From Paenibacillus sp. 1781tsa1 (GTDB taxonomy: Bacteria; Bacillota; Bacilli; Paenibacillales; Paenibacillaceae): a stretch of DNA of 64,000 nucleotides. Position 1 is the stretch's first letter, and each line of letters starts with the position of its first letter. The translations under genes and the position numbers were made by a program. Under the pieces are notes generated by a model that had not been told where the DNA came from, searched no databases, and was given only the letters and a program-made list of their open reading frames with translations. This document shows positions 8,498 to 15,381 of this stretch, one piece after another. The stretch is from NCBI RefSeq assembly GCF_024159265.1, contig NZ_JAMYWY010000001.1, forward strand, positions 6,696,001 to 6,760,000. The letters run 5' to 3'.

Positions 8498-9496
8498 TCA
8501 CTTCAACCAGTTAGCAAAAAATTCGCGGTATCCCTCTTTCATCTTCGTGCGCGAAAAAGCACCAAATGCATACTCCCGGTTGTCTTCTGACACACTGCGC
8601 GGCGCAGCCGCAGCCATGTTCACGAGTTCAAACCAGTTGTCCTCGTTGCCTGCAAAGGCATGCGTGGATCGAATGTGACCGTAGCAGGCATGCTCCGGTT
8701 TCACGACCATTTTGCCCATCGCCATCGCTTCCGTCAGCGGCATTGCAAACGTATCAAAGGCCGAACAGTTCCAATACACCTTGGATGAGTTCATCAACGT
8801 AAATATCTCATCCTGCGTGAGCGCGAACTTCAGCTTCACGTTGGCAGGAATGTCGTACTTCTTCATGGTTTCCTTATAGCGAACACCGCCGAACACCATG
8901 TACACTTCCTTGTCCGGGTTCTGCCGCGCATATTCCAGCACCATATCCGGTCGACGATTCGCTTCATCCCTACCAATCCAGAGCACCCGATTATGCACGA
9001 CCTGGCTCGGGTCATAGTGTCGGTTCGCCAGCTCTTCGCTAAAGCCAATCGGGATGACGTTCACGTCATGTACGCCGAAATTGCGGCCCAGTTCTGTTTT
9101 CAAAAACTCGGTCTGCACAATTGCTTTGTCGACCATCGTATAAAATGGCTTCATCATCTCATATCCCGTTAGCGCGGGATCGGGGAAGCTGTGCGGGAAC
9201 AGTACACTCTTGGGTAGGAACATCTTCAAAAACGTAAACCCGGATACAGTGTAGATGACATGCTCTATATTTTGGCTATGAATCTGGTCCAGCACGATAT
9301 CGTAGTTCACCAGGTCGCCTTTCTCATGCTCATAACCCGGCAACCAGTCGTATCCGCTGACATGACGCTCTGGCGAGATGAACACAATATCCACGCCCAA
9401 CTCCAGACCAATCTGCTTCAGCCGATCCGCAAATACGCGTGGCCCTTGAGCTTCTGTGAATTGAATTTTACGCATAACAAGTCCGACTTTACGCAA
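8498..9496 (-). CDS. GT4-like glycosyltransferase (group 1)
   Basis: This soluble protein of about 332 aa has a Rossmann-like second half typical of GT-B enzymes: RVLWIGRDEANRRPDMVLEYA, then a sugar-nucleotide binding region with FDTFAMPLTEAMAMGKMVV, which matches the E-x7-E type motif of GT4. It probably transfers a sugar from a nucleotide donor to an unknown acceptor. I prefer the TTG at 9496 because GAGGGG lies about 10 nt upstream; a GTG at 9505 overlaps that ribosome site. The gene starts close behind the phosphotransferase gene, so the two are probably one operon. The acceptor is unknown. Confidence 0.75.
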   Translation of the reverse strand: MRKVGLVMRKIQFTEAQGPRVFADRLKQIGLELGVDIVFISPERHVSGYDWLPGYEHEKGDLVNYDIVLDQIHSQNIEHVIYTVSGFTFLKMFLPKSVLFPHSFPDPALTGYEMMKPFYTMVDKAIVQTEFLKTELGRNFGVHDVNVIPIGFSEELANRHYDPSQVVHNRVLWIGRDEANRRPDMVLEYARQNPDKEVYMVFGGVRYKETMKKYDIPANVKLKFALTQDEIFTLMNSSKVYWNCSAFDTFAMPLTEAMAMGKMVVKPEHACYGHIRSTHAFAGNEDNWFELVNMAAAAPRSVSEDNREYAFGAFSRTKMKEGYREFFANWLK

Positions 9497-9514
9497 GCTT
9501 CTCACCCCTCATTT

Positions 9515-10498
9515 CTATTCCTCGCACATCCGATTCATGCACTGTTCCAGCGTCGCTGTCGTCTCAAGCCACTGGTTATTCAGCTGTTCCTTCGGCCATA
9601 CACAATCCTCACTTCTCAGGTCACCATCAATCAAACGCAGCATCCAGAGTGAGAATACAATAGCATAGGCGTCGTACCATTCTGCAAAAGAAACCCGTTC
9701 AATCTGCACGCCTAGGCTCTCTAGTTTGTTCAAATAAATGTCTATGACCCGCTCTCGCAAAGCAGGCGTAACCGTTCTGGGAAACAGCGGATGCGAGAGA
9801 TCTACCAAATGGTACATGTCCCACAGCGGCGTATTCAGATGGGCATGCTCCCAGTCCAAGACGACCAGCCTACCGTCCACTTCCGCCAGATTCCCGGGAT
9901 GCAGGTCTCCGTGACACAGAACGGTAGGAAGTTCCTCCTCTGCTGTGAGAATCAACGTGGCAATCTTGTCCCAATCGGATTCGGACAGCTGTATATCCAG
10001 TCTGGATATCAGTTCATCGGTAGATTGTCTGTGCATCTGCAACTCATCCAGCATCGTGCGAATGGGCGGTTTCTGACCTACGCGTGGCAGCTCACTCCAA
10101 TCCGTAACAGGCAATGCATGCCATGCTGCCATATGTGCCGCTGCATCAAGCATCGTCGCTTCTTGCGAATCATGCACCAGTTGCCCCAGATCCTCGTAGA
10201 TCATCCAGCTCTGTGCCGGTGCGATGGTAGGGTCCGACGCTGCAATGAGCTGCGGATAAATCGGTGGCAGGCCAGACATCACACGCTCGTACATCCATCG
10301 TTCCCGTCCATGCTGTGCAGGATTCGTCAGTGGTTTGAAAATATAACGTTCACCGCTAGGAACAGTGAATCGCTCCACATATCGTCCGTTCATTCCTTTA
10401 TACAACTGTTCACGGCTTGTTATATAGTGATCATTCAGCATTCCTTCGGGCGTCACCCAGCTGTATGCATCCATCTCATCTTTCACGCAATCCACCAT
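9515..10498 (-). CDS. Aminoglycoside-phosphotransferase-fold kinase (APH family)
   Basis: The 327-aa protein has the APH kinase-like catalytic core: CHGDLHPGNL (catalytic loop Asp, around residue 205) followed by VVLDWEHAHLNTPLWDM (the metal-binding DxE/D segment). Related proteins phosphorylate antibiotics, choline, thiamine, sugars or spore-coat components. Pairing with a glycosyltransferase resembles CotS/YutH-type kinases and modifiers of cell-surface glycans more than a resistance gene. ATG 10498 has an AGGA 12 nt upstream. The substrate cannot be named. Confidence 0.8.
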   Translation of the reverse strand: MVDCVKDEMDAYSWVTPEGMLNDHYITSREQLYKGMNGRYVERFTVPSGERYIFKPLTNPAQHGRERWMYERVMSGLPPIYPQLIAASDPTIAPAQSWMIYEDLGQLVHDSQEATMLDAAAHMAAWHALPVTDWSELPRVGQKPPIRTMLDELQMHRQSTDELISRLDIQLSESDWDKIATLILTAEEELPTVLCHGDLHPGNLAEVDGRLVVLDWEHAHLNTPLWDMYHLVDLSHPLFPRTVTPALRERVIDIYLNKLESLGVQIERVSFAEWYDAYAIVFSLWMLRLIDGDLRSEDCVWPKEQLNNQWLETTATLEQCMNRMCEE

Positions 10499-10623
10499 CC
10501 GTTTCGTTCTTCCTGCTGCTCCGATGTTGATTTCTATTCATCATACGTTGCCTCTCTCAAGCCTGCAAGCTTTGTTCGTAAGCGCTTATTCCGTGTCTCC
10601 ATTTAGAGTTTCAAAATTGCTTG

Positions 10624-10652
10624 TTGCATTTTAGTTAGTAATCACTTACTAT
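10624..10652 (+). promoter_or_regulatory. tetR promoter with embedded operator
   Basis: TTGCAT (10624-10629), a 17-nt spacer and TACTAT (10647-10652) form a good sigma-A promoter. Its predicted start point falls at about 10659, the A of the tetR ATG. A motif shared with the next promoter, GTTAGTnnTCAnTnACTA, covers 10634-10651, over the spacer and -10 box, so repressor binding would block polymerase. Confidence 0.7.
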
Positions 10653-10658
10653 ACGATT

Positions 10659-11249
10659 ATGAAGAACAAACCTCATGTGGATAGTAAAAAGAAAGATATT
10701 TTACAAGCGGCGATGCGCTTGTTTGCAACCAAAGGCGTTGACGGCATATCCGTCAAAGAAATCGGTGACGCCGCCGGAGTAACCGATGCGGCGATTTACA
10801 AACATTTTAAAAACAAAGATGCCGTTGCCCTGGAAGCCTTCACCCAATACTGCGTGGACTATACTTCACTGATTGACGGGTATGTTCGCCAGGAAGGTCC
10901 CGTGTTGGAACGCTTCAAGCAACTGGTGACTGAGGTTCTCCATCTGCATGATGAAGATCCCTATGGACTGCTGTTGATTTCACAGAATCATGAAATATTT
11001 ATTGAAGCCGGAAGCAGTGATGATTACCGTCAGCCATTGGATGCGTTAATGGATCTGATCGATCAGGGAATGATGCGGGGCGAACTGCCTCAGCAGGATT
11101 CACGGCTCACAGCCGTTCTGGTGATCGGTGCGATTACACGTATGGCGGTCTCGAGTATGCAAGGTGAATTGCCAGAGTTGTTGGTACCCTACACCGGGGA
11201 AACCGTTCACCGACTCTCATTGATGTTGGGGCAGGTACCTCAAGAGTAG
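10659..11249 (+). CDS. TetR-family transcriptional regulator
   Basis: The 196-aa regulator has an N-terminal TetR helix-turn-helix (about 10-55: KKDILQAAMRLFATKGVDG, then VKEIGDAAGVTDAAIYKHF) and a helical ligand-binding C-terminal domain. No Shine-Dalgarno precedes the ATG, and the promoter places the transcript start at or next to the ATG, so the message is probably leaderless. It is followed by a short terminator and then the oxidoreductase gene, whose promoter carries the same operator. It is therefore very likely an autorepressor that also represses the oxidoreductase, with a quinone or electrophile as a plausible inducer (inference). Confidence 0.93.
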   Translation: MKNKPHVDSKKKDILQAAMRLFATKGVDGISVKEIGDAAGVTDAAIYKHFKNKDAVALEAFTQYCVDYTSLIDGYVRQEGPVLERFKQLVTEVLHLHDEDPYGLLLISQNHEIFIEAGSSDDYRQPLDALMDLIDQGMMRGELPQQDSRLTAVLVIGAITRMAVSSMQGELPELLVPYTGETVHRLSLMLGQVPQE

Positions 11250-11361
11250 AACTGGAGAGGGCAACCATTCTGACCTCGCAGAACACCAAGTAAGGTTTGG
11301 GGCTACACGTTATAAAAAGAGAATCGTCAACATACCATCAGGATATACAGATGGATTATCG

Positions 11362-11385
11362 GGTCATACGTGACCTTTTCTTTTT
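11362..11385 (+). terminator. Short terminator after tetR
   Basis: GGTCA-TACG-TGACC followed by TTTTCTTTTT. The U-tract runs directly into the -35 box of the next promoter. Confidence 0.7.
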
Positions 11386-11412
11386 GCACATGAGGTTAGT
11401 GTTCATTAACTA
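11384..11412 (+). promoter_or_regulatory. Promoter and operator of the oxidoreductase gene
   Basis: TTGCAC (11384-11389), a 17-nt spacer and TAACTA (11407-11412). The operator motif GTTAGTnnTCAnTnACTA lies at 11395-11412, at nearly the same offset from -35 as in the tetR promoter. Confidence 0.7.
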
Positions 11413-11436
11413 AAATAGTCAGGACGTGTCGTCATC

Positions 11437-12015
11437 ATGAAGAAAATATTAATCATCCAAGGCAATCCCGTTTCCCCGAGTTACAATGGCGCAATCGCCG
11501 AAGCTTATCGTAAAGGCGCTGTGCAGGCAGGTGCCGAGGTTCGCATGATCACCTTGAACGAACTGGAATTCAACATGAATTTAAAGGGAGGTTATCGTAA
11601 TAAACTGCCGCTTGAAACGGACTTGCTAGAAGCACAAGAGGCGATTAAATGGGCCGAGCATCTCGTATGGGTATTCCCAATCTGGTGGGGAGGACCTCCT
11701 GCCCTGCTGAAAGGATTCGTTGACCGAATCTTCATGCCAGGTTATGCCTTCAAGTATCAAAAAGGAAAACCTTTCCCGGATCAGCTGCTCAAAGGCCGCA
11801 CCGCTCGCATGATCACCACGATGGATGGTCCGAGCTGGTACTACAAATGGTTCCAGGGTGAACCTGCACACAAAATGATGAAGATCTCCACCTTTTCTCT
11901 GACAGGCATCAAACCTGTGCGCATAACACCTGTAGATCTGGTCGGCAAACAGTCCGAGGAACAGAGAAAGAATTGGTTGGATAAGATCGAACAGCTTGGG
12001 CGGAAGATGGGGTAA
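11437..12015 (+). CDS. NAD(P)H quinone oxidoreductase, flavodoxin-fold (MdaB/KefF/YwrO type)
   Basis: The 192-aa protein has the flavodoxin_2 fold of DT-diaphorase-like enzymes: an N-terminal FMN/FAD phosphate loop (IIQGNPVSPSYNGAIAEAY), the central VWVFPIWWGGPPALLKGFVDR near residue 70, and PGYAFKY near 105. These proteins reduce quinones or other electrophiles by two electrons with NAD(P)H, in the cytoplasm. A weak AGGA lies about 12 nt before the ATG. Expression is probably controlled by the adjacent TetR regulator through the shared operator. Confidence 0.88.
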   Translation: MKKILIIQGNPVSPSYNGAIAEAYRKGAVQAGAEVRMITLNELEFNMNLKGGYRNKLPLETDLLEAQEAIKWAEHLVWVFPIWWGGPPALLKGFVDRIFMPGYAFKYQKGKPFPDQLLKGRTARMITTMDGPSWYYKWFQGEPAHKMMKISTFSLTGIKPVRITPVDLVGKQSEEQRKNWLDKIEQLGRKMG

Positions 12016-12121
12016 CTGAGTAGATATCTATCGTCGCCATGGTCAGTTATATTGTGTAAAAGTAAAGTTTAATCAAAACGCTGTTTGCTGAGTTTGTTTT
12101 GTATAAAACGATGCTAACTAA

Positions 12122-12163
12122 AACAGGTCAATCATGGGAGTATATAACCATAATTGACCTGTT
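12122..12163 (-). terminator. Hairpin between the oxidoreductase and the accessory island
   Basis: An inverted repeat with arms AACAGGTCAAT and ATTGACCTGTT. On the minus strand it is followed by TTTTAG and would end the 12233-12478 transcript; it may also serve the plus-strand gene. Confidence 0.55.
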
Positions 12164-12232
12164 CAATGCTATAAGGTTATTAGTAATTTCATTCGGTACT
12201 GGGTCGAATCTACTCATAGACAAGCGTTCCCC

Positions 12233-12478
12233 TTAAGAAGCATAAGACGTTCTATCTGGAAAAACGCCGTCATTCTCTCTTAAGATTCTAATTAATCTTG
12301 AAGCTGCACGTAAATAATAGAAATTTGTAGTGGATCCCGGAACTTTTTCGATTTCCTCACATTCCCCATCCGATTTACTTAACTTTATCTTCCCTAATGA
12401 GTTTTCATCAGGACCAAATTTATACACTACAAAATTCTCTGTCTCTTCTTCTCTAACTAACAGAACATAAGTTGCCAA
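12233..12478 (-). CDS. Small unrecognised protein, possible orphan immunity protein
   Basis: This acidic soluble protein of 81 aa begins with MATYVLLVREEETENFVVY (first residue read from TTG). It has no signal peptide or membrane segment. The TTG at 12478-12476 is the start because GGGAGG lies 8 nt upstream. I do not recognise the family. Its place at the distal end of a series of immunity genes, its size and its low GC content compared with flanking housekeeping genes make an immunity role plausible, but that is inference from context only. Confidence 0.55.
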   Translation of the reverse strand: MATYVLLVREEETENFVVYKFGPDENSLGKIKLSKSDGECEEIEKVPGSTTNFYYLRAASRLIRILRENDGVFPDRTSYAS

Positions 12479-12539
12479 AATTCTACCTCCCTAATTATTC
12501 ATATACACTATCTGACCAATTATAGTGCTTATAGAGGGT

Positions 12540-12579
12540 AAAAAAAGACCACAACACGGGCGGCTAGCTCATATTGTGG
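12540..12579 (-). terminator. Terminator after the distal pentapeptide immunity gene
   Basis: On the minus strand CCACAATATGAGC...GTGTTGTGG is followed by TCTTTTTTT. Confidence 0.75.
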
Positions 12580-12604
12580 CATTGTTGGTTGTGTATTTTA
12601 CGGC

Positions 12605-13228
12605 CTAATCTCTACTGTTGTAAAGGATCTGCTTATTATCTTGTAACCATTTTCTAGCTTCTTCACCTACTAGAATTTTTGGTTGTTCTGGCGTCCCAAT
12701 ATTGATGCTTTTTATAAAAGCCTCATCTAGCCCCCGAACCCCAGTTAATTTAGCTCCTTTTAGCAATACTCTTTCAAACGTAGCTAACCGAAAATCAGCA
12801 TTAAAAAATATTGCATTGCGAAAATCCGTCTCATCAAAAAGACCAGCTACTAAATTAGCATCTGATAAATCTGCTTGAACAAACACCGTCTCAATACATT
12901 CACTATCAGAAAGTCTAGTAGCTTTAACATTGGCATTTGTGAAGTCCGCATAAGAGACATTAGATTTACAAAAGTCTGCCCCTTCCAAATTTGTAGATAT
13001 AAAAGTTGATGAATTTAGTAAAGATGAAGAGAAATTTTTGTGATTTAAGTTCATGCCATCAAAGGTACAAGCTGTTATATATGCTTGGTCTAATGGGTAG
13101 TGTGACAAATCCATATTTCGCAAATCAACTTCATCTATACCTAGTTTTTCGCCTTGTTCCCCAACAGTTTCAAGCCAAAGGCGGTGTGATTCTAATCGAG
13201 TCATTATTTCTTTAATATCATTTGTCAT
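12605..13228 (-). CDS. Pentapeptide-repeat protein, orphan immunity protein of a nuclease toxin
   Basis: The 207-aa protein has tandem pentapeptide (A/C/S/V/T/N)(D/N)(L/F)xx units over roughly residues 45-170 (for example NLEGADFCKSNVSYADFTNA), predicted to form a right-handed quadrilateral helix. It is a clear paralogue of the 14771-15370 product: both start with a helical charged segment and end with a conserved IKSINIGT-x-E-x-P-x-IL-x-GEEARKWL block. ATG 13228 is preceded by GGAGGG. Eleven nt upstream is the stop of a toxin C-terminal remnant ending IIWYP, the same spacing as the intact toxin-immunity pair, so this gene keeps the immunity function of a toxin that has been deleted. Confidence 0.82.
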   Translation of the reverse strand: MTNDIKEIMTRLESHRLWLETVGEQGEKLGIDEVDLRNMDLSHYPLDQAYITACTFDGMNLNHKNFSSSLLNSSTFISTNLEGADFCKSNVSYADFTNANVKATRLSDSECIETVFVQADLSDANLVAGLFDETDFRNAIFFNADFRLATFERVLLKGAKLTGVRGLDEAFIKSINIGTPEQPKILVGEEARKWLQDNKQILYNSRD

Positions 13229-13239
13229 CCCTAACCCTC

Positions 13240-13385
13240 CTATGGATACCAAATAATCCCATCTGATATTCCGGCTTTTTTAATTGTTTCTTTTAACTGT
13301 TCAACATGTTCAGGAATCATGTCTCTTCTATCCACACACTCATCATCCCTGGATGAGTTTCGCTATAGCGATTATATTTTTAAGT
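13240..13385 (-). pseudogene. Chimeric scar: fragment of the large secreted protein fused to a toxin C-terminus
   Basis: On the minus strand 13379-13337 encodes KYNRYSETHPGMMS, nearly identical to KYNRYGEIHPGMMS of the 1104-aa protein. It joins, in a different frame, 31 codons (13335-13240) reading VDRRDM...ISDGIIWYP, which match the last residues of the intact toxin (IDTRKM...VADKIIWYP). This is the joint of a deletion that removed the 3' end of one large-protein copy and nearly all of a toxin copy, leaving the immunity gene behind it intact. Confidence 0.85.
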
Positions 13386-13410
13386 TGTGTTTGTTTCCAA
13401 ATACAAAATA

Positions 13411-13450
13411 AAAAAAGGTTAATTACGGTAATTACTACCACAATTAACCT
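13411..13450 (-). terminator. Terminator after the YezG-like immunity gene
   Basis: On the minus strand GGTTAATT...AATTAACC is followed by TTTTTTTATTTTG. Confidence 0.7.
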
Positions 13451-13612
13451 GCTAATGAACCGCGATAACGTTATTTATGTTGTAAACTTAAAGGGTTTGA
13501 TGTGCGCACAATCGAATTCAAAAATCTTTATAAGTGTATTACATCAGTTAAAACTGCTGTTGGATACTTAGTTACTCAGCACTGGGTAGCCCTACTACCA
13601 AAGAAAAATAAT

Positions 13613-14092
13613 CTAATTCACTTCTTCGAACTCTTTCATTTTCTCAATTTTCACTCTGTCATTCTCTTCTTGTGGAATATGATTCAGATATTTACTTTCC
13701 CAATATTCTAACCTGTCTGAAGGGCCAAAGTTGGATTCGCCCCAATTCGTGTAATCGTATTCTATATTTAGGTTCCCTTCAGATGTAAGCTTCATGGTTA
13801 TTGAAAACCATGGATCCTGTCCTTCGTTTAAAAATAAATTTTTCAACTCATTTGTAACTTCAAACAATTTAGTCTCTAAATGATTATATTCTTCTGAATT
13901 AACATTGTATCTATTTAAAATATCAAGAGAATAAATATACTCTCTCCCATTTTCAGGCTTAAAGAAAAAAAAGACTCCGCCTTCTCCATTTTCCACTTCA
14001 CCATTAAAATAAAAGTCCTCCCACTTAACTGGTATCATTTGATCTATGATTTCTGCAATTGTTCTATATAATTCGTTCATTTTTTGTTCCAT
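13613..14092 (-). CDS. YezG-family (DUF600) immunity protein
   Basis: The 159-aa acidic cytoplasmic protein matches the YezG/DUF600 pattern by eye: an N-terminal helix (MNELYRTIAEIIDQMIP), WEDFYFNGEVENGEGGVFFFF, a central helical segment and a C-terminal TNWGESNFGPSDRLEYW. Bacillus subtilis YezG neutralises the YeeF LXG-family DNase. The start has CGGAG about 9 nt upstream. About 40 nt upstream is the stop of a short frame that may be the tail of its lost toxin. There is no intact cognate toxin, so this is an orphan immunity gene. Confidence 0.82.
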   Translation of the reverse strand: MEQKMNELYRTIAEIIDQMIPVKWEDFYFNGEVENGEGGVFFFFKPENGREYIYSLDILNRYNVNSEEYNHLETKLFEVTNELKNLFLNEGQDPWFSITMKLTSEGNLNIEYDYTNWGESNFGPSDRLEYWESKYLNHIPQEENDRVKIEKMKEFEEVN

Positions 14093-14134
14093 TAATTAAT
14101 CTCCGACTTTATGTAATATTCGTTTAGTAACTGG

Positions 14135-14299
14135 TCATTTGTTACCAATTCGATAGATAATTTTTAATGAATCTGGGCTCACATAATCAGTAATAAGATG
14201 ATAATCTGTAAATTCCACTGTTACGTTATACTCATTTTTGAAATATTCTTTTGCTATGGGAGCGTCTTTTTTTACAATATTATGTAATTGAACATCCAT
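14135..14299 (-). pseudogene. Probable C-terminal remnant of a lost toxin
   Basis: A 54-codon frame starts MDVQLHNIVKKDAPIAKEYF and ends with an IIYRIGNK stop just before the YezG-like gene, the normal position of a toxin C-terminus. It lacks its own good ribosome site and follows an in-frame stop. No family can be assigned; the interpretation rests on position. Confidence 0.5.
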
Positions 14300-14347
14300 T
14301 TAGCACTCATTTAATATTAACCCTTTATTGGTCTATTTTTCTCTTCG

Positions 14348-14593
14348 TTCTAAACCTTAGATCTAGGAGGATAACCTTCACCCGTCCACTTTCCTGCTGA
14401 ATCGCTTCATACTTCGTAATAAACCATCCCTACAAATTAATACAGATTAGGATTATCCTTGTCTTGTAAGAGTCTGTTTGAACTAATAGAGTGTACGGCT
14501 GCTTCTACCTTACCTGGATAATACATGAATATAACAAGCACCTGAGGACAATATAAGTACAAAACTTAAAAAGGAACTAATCGTTCGTTTCAT
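14348..14593 (-). pseudogene. Decayed 5' end of a second copy of the large secreted protein gene
   Basis: From ATG 14593 the frame reads MKRTISSFLSFVLILSS, matching the signal peptide MKKKIYSLLSLVLILSS of the 1104-aa protein, then meets TAA. After a frameshift it continues SNRLLQDKDNPNLY-stop-FVGMVYYEV-stop-SDSAGKWT, matching SSRLFQDPENHNIYYFVGMVYFEVWSDSSGVWT. At least two nonsense changes and one frameshift are visible. The rest of the gene is deleted. Confidence 0.88.
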
Positions 14594-14609
14594 CTTGATC
14601 AGCCCCTTC

Positions 14610-14768
14610 TTACTTGAATGGATTGATGATGGCCACAGCGTAATCTTCCAAATCGCCATCACTCAAGAGAACATAATCTGCCGAAGAAAGTTTGAACTTC
14701 GTGTAATCATAAATCTCTACGAACTATCAATTTTGGAAGAGATCCAAACTACTTACTACTAGATAGTT
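14610..14768 (-). pseudogene. Decayed 3' end of a second stalk-domain protein gene
   Basis: The last codons read ADYVLLSDGDLEDYAVAIINPFK when split by gaps, matching ADYIMIQDGDLQDYGVALLNPFK of the intact 312-aa protein. Upstream homology (SSLDLFQN, then two stops, then FVEIYDYTKF) aligns with SRLDKFQNGDYVQNFDWTKF. The stop lies 17 nt before the start of the decayed large-protein copy, so the gene order of the intact locus is preserved. Confidence 0.85.
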
Positions 14769-14770
14769 AT

Positions 14771-15370
14771 TCATTCCTGTTTCATCATCATTATTAGCCA
14801 TTTTCTAGCTTCTTCACCCAGTAAAATAATTGGTTTTTCTTGGGTCCCGATATTGATACTTTTTATATGAGCCTCTCCTACACCTTTAATATTTTTTAAT
14901 GTCACCCCTTTTAATAATGTTTCTTCAAATGTCGATAAACTTATATCTACGTCTTCTAATTTTGCATTACTAAAATCAGTAAGATAGAAAAGTGCATTAT
15001 TCAACTTACAATCTATTAAAACTGCATTTTTAAATCCCACCTCCCAACAGTCACTCTTACTAAATCTAGATTTTTTAATGATACAGTTAGAAAAATCTGC
15101 ATATCTAAGATCAGATTTATAAAAATCGCAGTTATTTAGATAGGCATTTTTAAATGTCGATGAGCATAATAACGATGTATGAAAATCAATGTTTTCCAAT
15201 TTTAATTCATCAAAGTTACATTCTATTAAATATGCTTGTTCAACCAATTTATTGGATAAATCTACTCCTCTTAAATCCACCCCATCTAAATTTAACATTT
15301 CACCTTCTTCACCAATTGTATCAATCCATTTTTTATGAAGTTCAAATTCCTTATTGAGATTTCCTTCCAT
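14771..15370 (-). CDS. Pentapeptide-repeat immunity protein of the adjacent toxin
   Basis: The 199-aa protein has pentapeptide repeats over about residues 35-165 (DLRGVDLSNK, NNCDFYKSDLRYADFSNC, DFSNAKLEDVDIS) and the conserved end IKSINIGT-QEKP-IILLGEEARKWL. It is a paralogue of the 12605-13228 product. ATG 15370 follows AAGGGG and lies 11 nt after the toxin stop at 15382, so the pair is translated together. Such placement directly after a toxin marks the cognate immunity protein. A pentapeptide-repeat fold may mimic nucleic acid and block a nuclease (inference). Confidence 0.85.
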   Translation of the reverse strand: MEGNLNKEFELHKKWIDTIGEEGEMLNLDGVDLRGVDLSNKLVEQAYLIECNFDELKLENIDFHTSLLCSSTFKNAYLNNCDFYKSDLRYADFSNCIIKKSRFSKSDCWEVGFKNAVLIDCKLNNALFYLTDFSNAKLEDVDISLSTFEETLLKGVTLKNIKGVGEAHIKSINIGTQEKPIILLGEEARKWLIMMMKQE

Positions 15371-15381
15371 TTCCACACCCC

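Noticed and set aside
9515..10498. Aminoglycoside resistance gene
   Set aside because: The APH core is shared by many kinases; operon context with a glycosyltransferase does not support resistance.
13284..13711. Plus-strand frames across the scar region
   Set aside because: They are AT-rich chance frames without ribosome sites, antisense to the toxin-tail remnant and the YezG-like gene.
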